From Cheiracanthium punctorium (Eukaryota; Arthropoda; Arachnida; Araneae; Cheiracanthiidae), in NCBI GenBank assembly GCA_038373885.1, contig JAWZYV010016557.1, forward strand, positions 1 to 64,000: DNA of 64,000 nt, in the 5' to 3' direction. Both the position numbers and the translations under genes were made by a program. The notes under the pieces were generated by a model, which ran no database searches, was not told the DNA's origin, and saw only the letters and a program-made list of their open reading frames with translations. The first letter of the stretch is position 1, and every line of letters begins with the position of its first letter. Shown here piece by piece: positions 21,816-33,599 of the stretch.

Positions 21816-22487
21816 GCACCCAAAAGCCATTGAGTATTTTGGGAGCGGATGGGCTTGAGATTCTTCATATTCGTCGCTTTCATTGACTTTGGAATGTTAA
21901 AGCATTTTTTTCCCCCCCAAGGAAGGATTATTGCTGAGCTGGAGGTCAACAGAAATATTTTTAATCATAACACGTAATGCTCGATGTAACTGAGGTTTAC
22001 AAGTTAAAAAAGAGAGTTATGTTCCCATAAACTACTTAACATTGTACCAAGCCAAGTATTTCCGATTTCATCTTTCAATATAGGTTCTCGCTAAATAGGG
22101 GCTCTTCATAAACGAGTTCGACAGTACTTTTTCAGCAGCTTCGCCATCGATGCCATCACTCCTTTCTTTGTTGTTGATTGCCCACTAAAATATCGCCATA
22201 TGACGATGAAAAAGCGAACCATAAATGAAAAATCAATATTTACTGTAGCTTTGAAAAAAATCAAACAAACTAATTAATGGTGTGCTTGATTTTATAATTT
22301 CTCGTCAAATGGTTCTTAGCGTTTACCTTTTTTCCTTCAAGAATGTAAGATACATTTTCTTTTGATAGTATAACTCAAACCTCAGATAAATCGAACATTT
22401 TTGTTGGTCTTGATGAGTTTCAGTCAATGACAATTGAATTTACTTTTCGAAAAAAAGAAATAACTTGGGCTGCGTTTTATACAGAAC
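21816..22487. other. AT-rich stretch, nothing recognised
   Basis: No open frame above noise, no repeat family and no RNA gene visible. Confidence 0.35.
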
Positions 22488-22650
22488 AGAGACGGATTAA
22501 TGCAATTTTGTGGGTGGGGACAGCTAGTTGAAAGTATGTCCATTTTATAAATGTAAAATAATATGGCTTACAATTTTTATTTAATTTCTTTTTTTCGGGG
22601 GGGGGGGTCTTCCCCCTATGCCTCCCCTTTAATCCGTCAAAAATACAGGG
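22488..22650. mobile_element. Possible hAT MITE with inverted ACGGATTAA ends
   Basis: The left end is CAGAGACGGATTAATGC; near the right end CCCTTTAATCCGTC gives the inverted core. A G run and CCCC tract lie between, a composition usual for this MITE type. No target duplication was found. Confidence 0.4.
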
Positions 22651-22660
22651 AATATGAAAC

Positions 22661-23193
22661 CCCGGCAGCACACAAAGGTTCTCTGAACATGAATAGATGT
22701 TCAGAAACCAGTGTCTGCTTCCTGGGAACGCACATTTGGGAATCTTTCTTATGCATACCTCTCAAAATCATTCCTTCGTTTACAAACTTTATAATTAAGT
22801 CACCTTTTCAACTTTTAAGAAAACAGCGCGATTTTTTTTTTCCTTCAACAAGAAAGCGAGATAATGATATGGCTTTTTTAATGGTAAAAATAATTACCCT
22901 TATGCATATTAAAATGCGCAGGTACACATCAAAAGGCAATGTGAGAACACTCATTAAAAAGATAGTTTATGTGATATGAATGAATAAGCAGGCTTTGGCC
23001 GTTTATTTTAGAGCGTATACGGCAAATTTAAAGAAGCATTGTTTAATTTTAAAACATTTATAAAATCTTTTTCGGCAGTCGCTTCCCCAAACACACACAG
23101 GTTCTCTGAACGTCTATTAACGTTCAGAAAACGTCTTCTAAGCGTTAACAGACGTTCAGAAATCGTTCAGAGAACCTGTGTGTGTTTGCTGGG
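22661..23193. mobile_element. Foldback-type element with GGTTCTCTGAAC ends
   Basis: The left end is CCCCGGCAGCACACAAAGG followed by TTCTCTGAAC. The right part is itself a palindrome: CCCCAAACACACACAGGTTC at 23085 and its inverse up to 23193, with TCTGAACG and ACGTTCAGA words between. The outer left and right ends share the same inverted core, so 22661-23193 may be one element. No clear target duplication was seen. Confidence 0.5.
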
Positions 23194-23790
23194 TTTTCTG
23201 TTTCCTACTTACCTTAAAGCACTTTCCGCCTTATAATTTATTCTACTTGCTTCAACCTAATAATCATAATTAAAAATGTAGTGTACCATATGGGAGCACT
23301 AAAATTAGATTTCATTTTTCAAAAAACATTAACAAAATTCAGAACTTTTATTTTTTATATATTTTTTGTTATGAGAAATGAGAAAGTTTATTCACATGAA
23401 TTAGCAATACTTCCTGCTGAAATATGAAGATATTTATACTAAAAGAAGTAGTTATTAATTTAGACCGTAGCAGTATCATAATAATAAAAAATATTAAACA
23501 ATTAATTATAAAGTGAAACGATAAATTTGTAATAATATATGCAAATAAGGTAGTTTGTAATTAAATATTTATATGCAACAGACTGTACGTGTATATTGTA
23601 ATTAAATATTTTTATATATATAATTTTAAAAAGTACTAATTAAAATAAAATAGTTCACTAAGAAAAACTAAGTAATTATTATTATCCTTCCTTTTCTTTG
23701 CTTCCTAAATTTCATAATATATCTTTAATTTCCATTACAAATATTAGAATGTTAAGTCAAATTTTGATGTCATATTTTATTTTTTTTGCC
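23194..23790. other. Very AT-rich stretch
   Basis: AT-rich with many TATAT and TAATTA words; no gene or defined repeat is visible. Confidence 0.4.
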
Positions 23791-24012
23791 CCACCATGGC
23801 CGAGTGGATAAGACACTCAAAATGGAAGACGGCTGAAGTCTAAAGGTCCAGCGTTCTGGCCAGGCCTATGGCACGACTGTCGATCGAGCGGTCTGGAGTT
23901 TTGGTCAGTTTTCTTCAGATATTACGTGAATACGCGTTAGAACCCTTAGAAAGTCCTTCGACCAAGGCACTCCCTTCCCAGTCAGATAGATTATGAATAG
24001 CTTTGCCATAAC
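23791..24012 (+). mobile_element. tRNA-derived SINE
   Basis: Same family as 2619. The head CCACCATGGCCGAGTGGATA contains a good A box (TGGCCGAGTGG), unlike the other copies; the B-box region is diverged (GTTCTGGCC). The body reads CGATCGAGCGGTCTGGAGTT, then ACGTGAATACGCGTTAGAAC, ending GCTTTGCCATAACAAC. The TGGCCGAGTGG head suggests a serine- or leucine-type tRNA ancestor. Confidence 0.8.
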
Positions 24013-25026
24013 AACAACCACATTCGTTAGTTTTTGCAGTTCTTTACCTGTAACTCATTAGAAAACTAAAGATTTAAATTTCATTTTTTTAAATGAAACT
24101 TTCAGGAAAACAAACGCTAATTTAAGAATGAATATTTAAAATCGGAATGTAATAAGAAGTTTTTTCACAAAGTTAAAAGAAATAATAATTTACTAATAGA
24201 ATCATAACTCAAAACTTTACGAAGAAAACAGAAAATTAAATGAATGCAAAATGTGTTTATGTACTGCAGGTTTAATGAAAAATGATAATAATAAACAGAA
24301 ATAGGCTTACAAAATATGTTTAAAATAATTTTAATTTAATATTTATAGTTTAACTATTTACATATTTATTAATTTTTATGGCATGGAAGGAAAAAAATTG
24401 TCAAAAAAAATGAATGCAGATGCAATTAATAATAACATTATTGACATTTTCTAATGTATACGCTATGTTCAACAATTACATATTTTTTTGCGATTTCGTT
24501 TTAACTATCATCACTATATAAATCTATGAACCTCATTAAAGTTCAGAACACGAATACCTTTGTGAAAGAGAAATGACAAGACCTCGTTTAGAGGTTTCAG
24601 AAAACAAGCGCTATAGCTGGATTACGTTTTTTAAATAGTGTAGGAACTGCCGAAAGATTTGAGTTGAGCACCGTAACAAAAGAACATTTTCCAGCAAAAA
24701 TGACTACTAATTCTCTAAGCATATAAATAAATAAACAGGAAAGACAAATCAAACGAAAAGCATTATTAAAAGTCTTAAAAAAAAACACACAATTGTCCTG
24801 CTTGCAAGAATACTGCTGCATAATCAATGAGCAGGCTGTTTGTCGGCATCACTACAAAGACACCACTGAAAAGATTCTCCTTCTGTACCCAGCGTTGCTT
24901 CCACATAGGTCTCTGAATGACCCACTGTGCCTACTTTTATCTTTGTCGACGTAACGAATGTATGTATGGACAGCGGGCAGCATCGAAAGTGATCCGTATG
25001 GAAAATTTATTTCATATAATTAATAT
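24013..25026. other. AT-rich stretch, one small dispersed fragment
   Basis: No gene seen. The segment 24857-24916 (GTTGCTTCCACATAGGTCTC area) resembles 34736-34795 and 35153-35185, so it belongs to an undefined dispersed repeat. A 76-codon minus frame at 24597-24827 has no motif. Confidence 0.35.
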
Positions 25027-25285
25027 GCCACAATGTCACGCAGTGGTGTGGGCGCTACCCATAAAAACACGCAAAGGGAAGCAGCATCCGACTTGGCCTG
25101 TTCTTGGGATGGTGAACTCCCTCTCGGCTCGACTGCTGTTGGACCGTGTACGCTAATGAGAGCTGGTGCATGTAAAATCCATCGTGGCTCCAATGTCCTC
25201 TATGTTATTAAACGATACCTCTTCGGGGTGCCGATTTCAGGGGGATCGGTCTATCCACTGGAATCGGTTCAAAATTAGGGACCAA
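25027..25285 (+). repeat. SINE-like repeat, family D, plus copy
   Basis: Aligns with 11524-11900: AAGGGAAGCAGCATCCGACT, CTCCCTCTCGGCTCGACTGC, GAGCTGGTGCATGTAAAATC, GGTTCAAAATTAGGGACCA. Its partner copy at 25535-25812 is inverted. Confidence 0.7.
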
Positions 25286-25534
25286 CGCAGAAATCCAACT
25301 AGGGGTTGCAAACCGGATACGGCATCATTAGACATCTGCCGGATCCGAAAAGTGCTAAAAAACGAAAAGCCTACGTATGAAAATGAAGGAGTTCGAGGAC
25401 AATACTTGTCTTATATTCATGACTATTTGTTGACAATGTTGTTGTTCTTGCTAAGGCCGACTGGAAACCGCGGAGCGGTGCCAGATCCCCCATATAGGAA
25501 GGCGATGGGCGGAAAGGGGCGGCTTCCATATTAA
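25286..25534. other. Spacer between inverted family D copies
   Basis: Sequence with some GC-rich words and an AACAATGTTGTTGTT stretch. No separate gene or element is recognised. Confidence 0.35.
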
Positions 25535-25812
25535 CGAGTTCCAGTGGGAGGAAGACCGACTTAGCTCGTGGTCCCCTAATTTTGAACCAATTCCAGGTGA
25601 GGGGACCAACTACCTGAAATCGGCACCCTTAGTGGTAGTGTTAAACATGGAGGGCATTGGAGCCAAGACGTATTTTACATGCACCAGCACCCATTTAACG
25701 CACACGGTCCAACAGCAGCCCAGCCGCGAGAGAAGTTCACCCTCTCAAGCACTGGCCAAATCGGGTGCTGCTTCACTTTCCGCGTTCTTACGGGAACGGA
25801 AGTTTAGTAACT
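25535..25812 (-). repeat. SINE-like repeat, family D, minus copy
   Basis: On the minus strand it reads GAAGCAGCACCCGATTTGGC, CTCGCGGCTGGGCTGCTGTT, GGACCGTGTGCGTTAAATGG and GGTGCTGGTGCATGTAAAAT, clearly closer to the plus copy at 25027 than to the one at 11524. Together they form a head-to-head pair about 250 bases apart. Confidence 0.7.
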
Positions 25813-28300
25813 AGGTCACCGCGGGACATTTGTTGACAATAAAACCGACATGTGTAAAAGCTGAAAGAGCCTTGTCAGCCACTGGCTGTATTTGTAACTC
25901 TCTAAAAAGCGATTCGCAGATGAAACGATTAACACTATGTGTTTCCTACTATTCTTTTTTAAAAATTAAACTGATTTTTATAATCAATATACCCAAAATC
26001 ATTATTCAAAGCTAAGTTATTGAAAAATACTCGGTATGGTGATAATTGTGCCATTCATTAAACAGATCTATGATAACTGCCATCATTATTATAAGACTGC
26101 TTAGCTTGACGAAATTACATAATTATTGCGAAATCAGTTAATTCAGATTTAGGTAATATAAGAAACTTGCATAATGTAATGCAAGTTACAAGATAATTTT
26201 CATTCTGTCATTTGTGAACTCTATTAAGAGTGAAACTATTATACTAAATATTATGCTTATAAATATATTATTTATAATTAAATATAATTACAAGCATATT
26301 GTTATAGGGTAGATAATAATTCAAATACTATTTCATTGCTATAAATTGTTTTATTTTGATTGCAAATAAATTTTTGCTATTATATTATATCTGATAATAA
26401 TAATATTAATAATATTATTATATAATATAATATATAATAACATAAATCTAGTCTTATATTATAAAGATTAAAATTAAACTAGCTATTCTAGATACTAGAT
26501 TTTCATTGTTCACTTTATTCGTAATTGTTGCTTAATTATTATAGAATTGATAAGAAGTAATTTCCTTAGAAATAAACGGTCTTTTTCTATAAACTTTATG
26601 ATACGCTCATGCAAACACCTTTTTTACAGTTAATTTTGGAAGGAACGAGAAATCGTTTTCATGTGGTCAATCCAACCGGACTGAAACTGGTACTGGATTG
26701 CAATCTTTAAGTCCAGCCCCTTCCGGGGGCGATGGCATCCATCTTCCGTGGATAATGCAGTCTTCTATCCCTGGTCACGAGAACAACAACAATATACCAC
26801 AATAAAACTTTTTGAAGTAAAATTATATGAAATATAAATTTATTTCATATGATTTTACTTAATTTTTGTGCACTTTCTAATGAAGTTGAAAAGTGTTTCT
26901 GATTTGAGTTTCTCTGACCGTCTGAGCTTTAACGGCCCCAAATGTGCATCGATTGCTACAAAATTTATTTATATTATTCCTGTGTTCTGTAGCATGTACC
27001 TTATTGAAAATACTGTGTGTAGCACTTTATATAGTTCTTTTACAGGAGCACACAAAAGAATTGCAATACATTACGCATACAGCGTACTTTAAAAGATATT
27101 CAGCTATTTGAAACGAAATAAAATGCTAATAAGGAGTACAAAATAATTCCTTACACCGAAAATAGTGTCTGTGTAGCATTTATAATTTTACTACAGGGAA
27201 GAACCAGTACATATAATTTCAAAAGAGTACCAGTACATTACCGCCTATGGCAATATAAAGACATTCATCCATTTCAAGCACAATGCAATAAGTATGCAGA
27301 CGTTTGTAGCAGCTTACTCGTCATTTAAAAGGAAGAAGTGACATTTAAAGTTCTTTTACAGTCTCGCAAAATTACTTTAACACACCATGCGCCTATCACG
27401 TTTAAGTACGTTTATCTCGAACTAATTATGGAGCTCTGGGCAGGAAAAGTTCCGCCCTCATAATCATAATTAACTGCCACAGTGAAATAAACTGATCCAC
27501 AATATCATCAAGAGTCACTCGAAATTAAGTAATGTCAGAGCAGTTTATTTGCATAAGAAATAGCAAATTTAGAAAAATGACAAATCAAGCAATACATTCC
27601 TATAGTACAAATTTTGTGTGTATGTAGAGTTTTAGGAGCAGAGGTGAAGCTACATTCAAGGTTGGTGGAGATGTAATCTCAATTTTGGAGACCTTTGCAT
27701 AAAGTTGCTTGCACAAGGGTGTGTTAATAGCGATATGCAGCCTCCGAGTAAACTTTTTTCTTTTTTAATGATCTCCAAATTCTCGGCAAGCTAAATAACG
27801 ATGCATCGCTAAGTTTGGCGAAAAAAAAAGATTCTTATTGTGTAAAGTATTTTATAACGAATGCATTCGGCATGATTTATATTCCTTGTGTTATTTCAAA
27901 TGGTATTTTCAGTGTTATCATATTCGAAAACTTTAGAATGCAATTTAATTTTCGAAAACTCCCTTTCCTCTGAAAAACGACTAACCAAAACATCACACAC
28001 CTAGAAGGCGTGCTGCATATTTCTGGCTTTTATAAGTCATTCTGTGTTCTTTCTTTCTTTTTCGAATGAAACTGGCCTCCTTTTAATTATTCCGTTTTAG
28101 CTACGATATGCCAGGCAAGGAAGTAATAAATACACGAGCGACCTTGTCCCCGATTTTGGAAGAAAAAAAAGGAAAAGGGCTTCAAATATGTAACACCTCC
28201 CTTCTGACCTAAAATTTCAATCACTTTCGCATACTCTTTGGACGCAGCTTTATTAACGTCAATCAAAACTTCTCTCTCTAGACACACCGAAAAGGTAATA
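25813..28300. other. Long AT-rich stretch, nothing firm
   Basis: 26240-26450 is almost pure A/T. A GC-richer fragment at 26690-26790 (CCCCTTCCGGGGGCGATGGC) could be a piece of an unidentified dispersed repeat. Short frames such as 26868-27092 are without motifs. Confidence 0.35.
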
Positions 28301-28307
28301 GACATGA

Positions 28308-28640
28308 GTTCGGGCTCATTTTTTAAAGCCCGAGCACGAGGACTTTTAATTAGAGTCCGACCGAGCCCGAGCGACATTATTTAAGTCGGAGCCCGAGTCC
28401 GAAATTTCAGCTAATAGACAAATGAAAGTTAATGACTTCATTGATAGAATATCATAAATTCTGCTGCTTGTGCAAATCAAAGACAAATATAGCAAACTCT
28501 AATTCAAATGCACTTTCTAATTATTGATATTCAAGTATATCAAATAATAATAAATAATATTTCAATTTCTCACTAACCCGAGGCCGAACACTATCGTGAA
28601 TTACAGAGAACGATCCCAGTTCGGGCTGAACCCGTCTCAT
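28308..28640. repeat. GCCCGAGC-word repeat, possible hAT MITE
   Basis: The words GTTCGGGCTC, AGCCCGAGC, GAGCCCGAGCG and GAGCCCGAGTCC recur at 28309-28405, and TTCGGGCTGAACCCG near 28620. MITEs with such GGGCTCGGGC ends are familiar in animals, but no target duplication or exact ends were established. Confidence 0.4.
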
Positions 28641-28664
28641 CTCGTATTTTAAGGGTACGTATTT

Positions 28665-28951
28665 TTAAACCTTTGAAGAGCTAGCATAATCACATCAATA
28701 CAGAAGACCAACTGGATAGACTGTCCAACGCTGAAATAGTGCAGCGGTTGCCATCGATCCACTTAACTACCAACATCATGGCGGTCGAACGAATCGCCCA
28801 TCTGGCGCCTCAGAGCTTGTTGGTAGTTAAGTGGATCGATGCACTTTTTCAGCGTCGGGACCATTTAACCCTATTTTTTTCCGACTGTCCGTGAAAGCGC
28901 TGAAATAAGGTGGTTTTTCACGGCCGCAAACACCTCGCGTGAAAGGGATTA
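28665..28951 (-). mobile_element. TTAA MITE, family B, with decayed right end
   Basis: It starts at TTAA 28665-28668 with TTAAACCTTTGAAG. The body shares TCCACTTAACTACCAAC and CATGGCGGTCGA with the copy at 32326, and the inner stem GTTGGTAGTTAAGTGGATCG is inverted against CGATCCACTTAACTACC. The right end reads GTGAAAGGGATTAT in place of AAGGGTTAA, so its target site is mutated. Confidence 0.75.
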
Positions 28952-30904
28952 TAGGAAATTTTCTTATTCTTTTCGTGAGGAAGAGAGGCATATAGCCGTA
29001 TATTTTCACTGTTGCACTGGGTCGCTAAGCGATCTCGATACAGGTACATATAATAGTCTGAAATATGCACATGGCGTGATGTACGTCTTTTAGAGAAAAA
29101 TTGTTACTGTCCTGTATTTCATTGAAGCATGACGAACGCGGTCATTGGACTTGATATTTTTGTTTAAATATCCCTTATGTAGTTGAGTCATTAAATTTCA
29201 TAAAAATTAAATTTTTAAATCTTCGGTGGGCTTAAAATCATATGCCGAAGACCTGTTCATTCGGGGGTTAAGGTAATTAAATATTTGCGTGCTGCAGACT
29301 TTAAATGTTCATGCTAATTAACTGGGACATAGAAAGGAGCTGGCTGGTAGGGCTGAAGCTATCTCTGAAATGAGTAAATAAGGTATGGAGAAATTTGCGT
29401 TTTTCGACAAATCTGAAAGTTTCCTTTGATATATTTGAAATTTCTTCTTTTAAAATTTAATTTTAAGCTAAGAGCTTAAACAGACTTATTATTTTTTAAT
29501 GTACATACTTCAAACTGGGAAGATCTTAAATTTGATTTATGGATTTCTTTTTTAATTTATTTTTACAAAAAAAAAAAACACTTTTAGGCACACACACCGA
29601 AAACAAAATCCTTTTAAAAATACATTATCGGTTTTTATGGAATTTTTTGAATTTTCGGCCAGCCCTAAAAAAAGAGCCTGGCTATGCTATTCTTAAATAT
29701 TTTATTTAAAGTTTATTTAAATACATTAATTAAAATAAGATAATTCATTAGGTTAAAATTCTAAACTAAATAATTATTATTATCCTTCTTTAAGACGATT
29801 TGAGGGATCCCTCTTTTGGGCCGCTTAAAAATATCTGTCTCTATTTAAATAAGCAATTTTAAGTTCGTTATAATTACACCGAAAATATGAAGTACAAATT
29901 TCGTAATTTATAAAGAACTTTTCAAAAAGCACACGAATATTAAAAATAGAGCAGTTCGTATGTTTCGGGTATTACAAACGGTCCAACTTTCTTACGAAAT
30001 TTTATTCTATCATACATCCAGACAGGGTCTATCACTTATTTCCGGTGTGGAGGTTGGAATTTTTTTATAGCTGAAGAAGGGTGTACTCTTTATACCAACC
30101 GAACCGTACGTACCTTTATAGTGTATTATTTCATTGAAAGGGAAATTATTTAATCAGGTATGAAAGTGTTAAAAAAATTTTAAAGAACTCTTCCATGTCA
30201 CCCATAGTTAGTTGTTTTAAGAAACCACGCAACTTTCGAAGTTTTTTTTTTTAGTACTTTTTTTAAGAATCCAAAAGCAATAGAGACTCGAAAAAAAGTA
30301 AGATTTTACAAACAGTGTACACTGTTAAAAAATTACTCTAAAATGAGTACTTAAATGTACTCGCACTAAGTACATTTGCGTCATAAACAAATGCATGGTG
30401 TGTATAAATATAAATTACAATTCAAGAAATGAGTAAATGTGTACTTTGAATACAAGAGTGAAGTACTCTGAGCTATTACAATAGAACAAAGTATTCAGAA
30501 ATGAGTACATTTTGTATATTTCTAAGTACCACGTCTTTACAGTTTGGCATGTACGATTACACACGGTGAATCTATAACAGTTGGGAAACATGTTCAGGGG
30601 AAAAAAATCTTTAAATAATATACGATTCTTTACATTTCCCTAAACGGATAACGCTTCGGTGGCGATTTTTGTATTTCAGAATTATTTTCAGAAAGTTGCA
30701 TGAGGCATATAGGTGGATTGTATATACTTTATTTAAATGCATAGTGCATTAAGTAAAGAACTATTATTAAGTTTGTTTTTTAAACTTTACGAGCATGTAC
30801 CGTGTAAGGAAAGTATTGTAATCATAGAAAAATTCGACTTTGAGATTTTGGTGCATTGACACGTCTTGAGGTCTTCTGAATTCATTCATGCTATTTTTAC
30901 GAGG
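28952..30904. other. AT-rich stretch with GTACT-word region
   Basis: No gene. At 30320-30535 the words AATGAGTAC, AAGTAC and TGTACT recur in both orientations between ACACTGTTAAAAAATTACTC and a TTTACAGT end, which may be a decayed MITE. A stretch near 29820-29960 shows nothing. Confidence 0.35.
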
Positions 30905-30960
30905 TGCATGTGTGTATGCGTGTGCATGTGAGTGTGCGCATGTGTGTTTATGTGAGTGAA
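30905..30960. repeat. GT-rich microsatellite
   Basis: Alternating GTGTATGCGTGTGCATGTGA words, immediately before the tandem repeat at 30965. Confidence 0.8.
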
Positions 30961-30964
30961 CGCG

Positions 30965-31600
30965 ACATCTTCTGAACGGTGCATTCGATGGTGCTCAAGT
31001 TTCGTATATATGCTATAGTTCACCATCGCAAGACCGGTATTGATTTGGTATGTACAAGACTCACGGTTTTTTTACAGGGCTACGAAAACGATTTCTTTTG
31101 CATTATGACCAACGGACAGGAATTTTTGAAGGTGCGCTATCGTCTAAACGGTGCATTCGATTGAGCTCAAATGGGAGTTCTTTTACATTATGGCCCACGT
31201 ATGGAAATTCCTGAAAGTGTGCTAGTGTCTATAGGCTGCATTCTATTGAGCTCAAATTGGGTATGTATATCACAGGTCACGGTCTCATGACCTGCATAGA
31301 TTTCGGCGTGTGTAGAGCTGATAGTTTGTTCACAGGCTTGCAAAAAGTAATTCGTCTATATTACAGCCTAAGGACGCAAATCATTTAAAGTGAGCTAGTA
31401 TAAATGGTGCATTCGATTGACATCCAATTAGGTAAGAATATTGCAGGTCACTGCCTTACATACTGCATAAATTTTAGCGAGTGTACGCCCAACAGTTCTT
31501 TACAGGGCTCCAAAAAAGTATTCTTTTACATTGCGGCCTATACACGCAAATCATTTTAAGTATACTAGTACCTGAACACTAGATTCGATTGAGTTTAATA
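30965..31600. repeat. Degenerate tandem repeat, about 170-base unit
   Basis: The landmark phrase GGTGCATTCGATTGAGCTCA or a close variant recurs near 30978, 31149, 31238, 31408 and 31571, giving spacings near 170 bases apart from one short unit of about 90. A second landmark, TTACAGGGCT(A/C)C followed by TTCTTTTACATTATGGCC, recurs at matching positions. The units are old and diverged. No function is apparent. Confidence 0.65.
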
Positions 31601-31705
31601 AAATTTATTTAAACGCTCCGTAACTTTTTTATAAAAAGAATTGGAACTGTTAGGTGTGCTATTTACCACTTTTACAAACTTAGCGCACCCATGTGGCGGG
31701 AGGTA

Positions 31706-32233
31706 TTAACCCTTTAACACACGCAGTTTTCACGCTCTGGGAACACCCAACTCTGACGTTTTGACTGTCACCACTCACGAAGAACACATTTGATTTCTAT
31801 AAAAATAGTTGCAGGTGACATAGCTCTACGAAAATCCTTTACTTTTTAGCGCGTCATTTCCCGTAAATAAATGGTCACGATTGTTTTTAACAGCACTGAC
31901 ATCTGCTGAAAAATGGAAGAAGGCGAAAACAGCTGGATAGATTGCCCAATGCTGAAAAAAGGGCAGCCGTTGCCATCGCTCGACTTAACTAACAGCAAGA
32001 TGGCGGACGATCGGAACGTTCATCGCGTGTCACAGATTTAGAGACCCTTTTTTGACGACAGCTGGCTGTGCCGGCTGCCAGCCACAGCCAGCTGTCGTCA
32101 AAAAAGGGTCTCTAGATCTGTAGCACGCGATGAGCGTTTCGATCGTCCGCCATCTTGCTATTAGTTAAGTTGAGCGATGGCACCGGCTGCCCTTTTTTCA
32201 GCATTGGGAAAGGATTGCGCCTCAAAGGGCTAA
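31706..32233 (+). mobile_element. TTAA MITE, family A, longest copy with internal hairpin
   Basis: Starts at TTAA 31706-31709; the right target site is mutated to CTAA (32230-32233). This copy keeps a long internal hairpin of about 115-base arms (about 31958-32208): GGGCAGCCGTTGCCATCGCT, GATGGCGGACGATCGGAACG and GACAGCTGGCTGTGCC, mirrored on the right. The other copies look like versions with one or both arms deleted. Confidence 0.9.
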
Positions 32234-32325
32234 AAACCTTTCAAAAATCTTGACACATAGGGAAAATTTTCGTTCCTACCAGAATTTTTTGACGTTTTAT
32301 TGATATCTCATCACTAATAATCTAT

Positions 32326-32668
32326 TTAACCCTTTGACGAGCGGAGGCTGCGCCGTGGAAAAAACCACCTTATTTCAGAGCTTTCGCAGCGAGTCGTAAA
32401 AAATAGGGTAAAAGAGTTCCAAAGCTGCAAAAGGGCCAGTCGTTGCCACCCATCCATTTAACTACCAACAGCCAGTAGAGCCGCCACTCAGCCGGCTGTG
32501 TCAGAAATCTTCTTGAGTTCTGCGCCGCCAGATGGGCGATTCGACTGACCGCCATGCTGTTGGTAGTTAAATGGATGGATATCAACATCTGCCCTTTTCA
32601 AGCTTTGGGCAGTCTATCCATTGGGTCTTCTATACTGATGTGAAAATGCCTGCGCTTCAAAGGGTTAA
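32326..32668 (+). mobile_element. TTAA MITE, family B
   Basis: Complete copy between TTAA at 32326-32329 and TTAA at 32665-32668. The left end is TTAACCCTTTGACGAGCGG, the right CTGCGCTTCAAAGGGTTAA. It has an internal inverted pair CCATCCATTTAACTACCAAC and its complement. The ends share the CCCTTTGA-GCGC core with family A but the bodies differ. Confidence 0.9.
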
Positions 32669-33177
32669 TTAATTAAACAGCACTCACAATAAGTTATCAC
32701 ATGTAATTAACACTAATTAATTTTCAATTGATCTAACTATGAGTGTGAGTATGACCCCTTTCTCCCGCTTAAAGGTGTATTTTTTTTTTTTTTAAACCAT
32801 GTGATTTGGGTACTAAATACAAATAAACTAATGATGTCATGCACTTCAAAATTTTTAGAATGTCTCTTTAAAAGCTGTACTATACACTGTAATAAACGAT
32901 AAACCTGTTATCAGTAGCGAAATTTTCAGACGAAATTCTTAAGAATCGAAAATTTAGCAGGACGTGTCACTCTTCGAAAATTTTTGTTGGGCAATTCCAT
33001 GCTGAAGAATGTTTTTCCGTACGTTTCATAAAAAGGCACCGTTGTTCCATTTATCATGGTGGGTAGTACAGCTTATAAAGAATCATACTCAATTTTTTCG
33101 AGGCCCTGACGTAATTAGTTTATTTTAATTTGCGTGCTTAGACCGCGAGGGAGATTTTGTTTCTTCGAACTACACCC
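32669..33177. other. AT-rich spacer, nothing recognised
   Basis: No gene or defined repeat is visible between the two TTAA elements. Confidence 0.4.
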
Positions 33178-33580
33178 TTAATCCTTTGAGGCGCAACCCT
33201 TTTGCAATACTGAAAAAAGGGCAGTCGTTGCCATCGCTCAACTTAACTACCAGCAAGATGGCGGACGATCGAAACGTTCATCGCGTGCCACAGATCTAGA
33301 GACCCTTTTTTGACGACAGCTGGCTGTGCTCCCGCATTTTGCAATCTAACCAGCTGTTCTCGCATTCTTCCATTTTTCAGCAGATGTCAGTGCTGTTAAA
33401 AATAATCGTGACCATTTTTTTTACGGGAAATGACGTGCTAAAAAGTAAAGGATTCTCGTGGGAGCTATGTCACCCTCAACTATTTTTATAGAAATCAAAT
33501 CTATTCTTCGTGACCGGCAGCAGTCAAAACGAAAGAGTTTGGTGTTCCCAGAGCGGGAACACTGCGCGTTAAAGGGTTAA
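33178..33580 (-). mobile_element. TTAA MITE, family A
   Basis: Complete copy between TTAA at 33178-33181 and TTAA at 33577-33580. It has one hairpin arm (GATGGCGGACGATCGAAACG, GACGACAGCTGGCTGTG) and the GAGCGGGAACACTGCGC end. Its right side abuts a less AT-rich region with a possible exon. Confidence 0.9.
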
Positions 33581-33599
33581 GAAAGTTTTCTGGTTGCAC

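Noticed and set aside
21334..21819. 161-codon minus-strand frame as a gene
   Set aside because: It spans a MITE with clear target duplication and has no recognisable domain.
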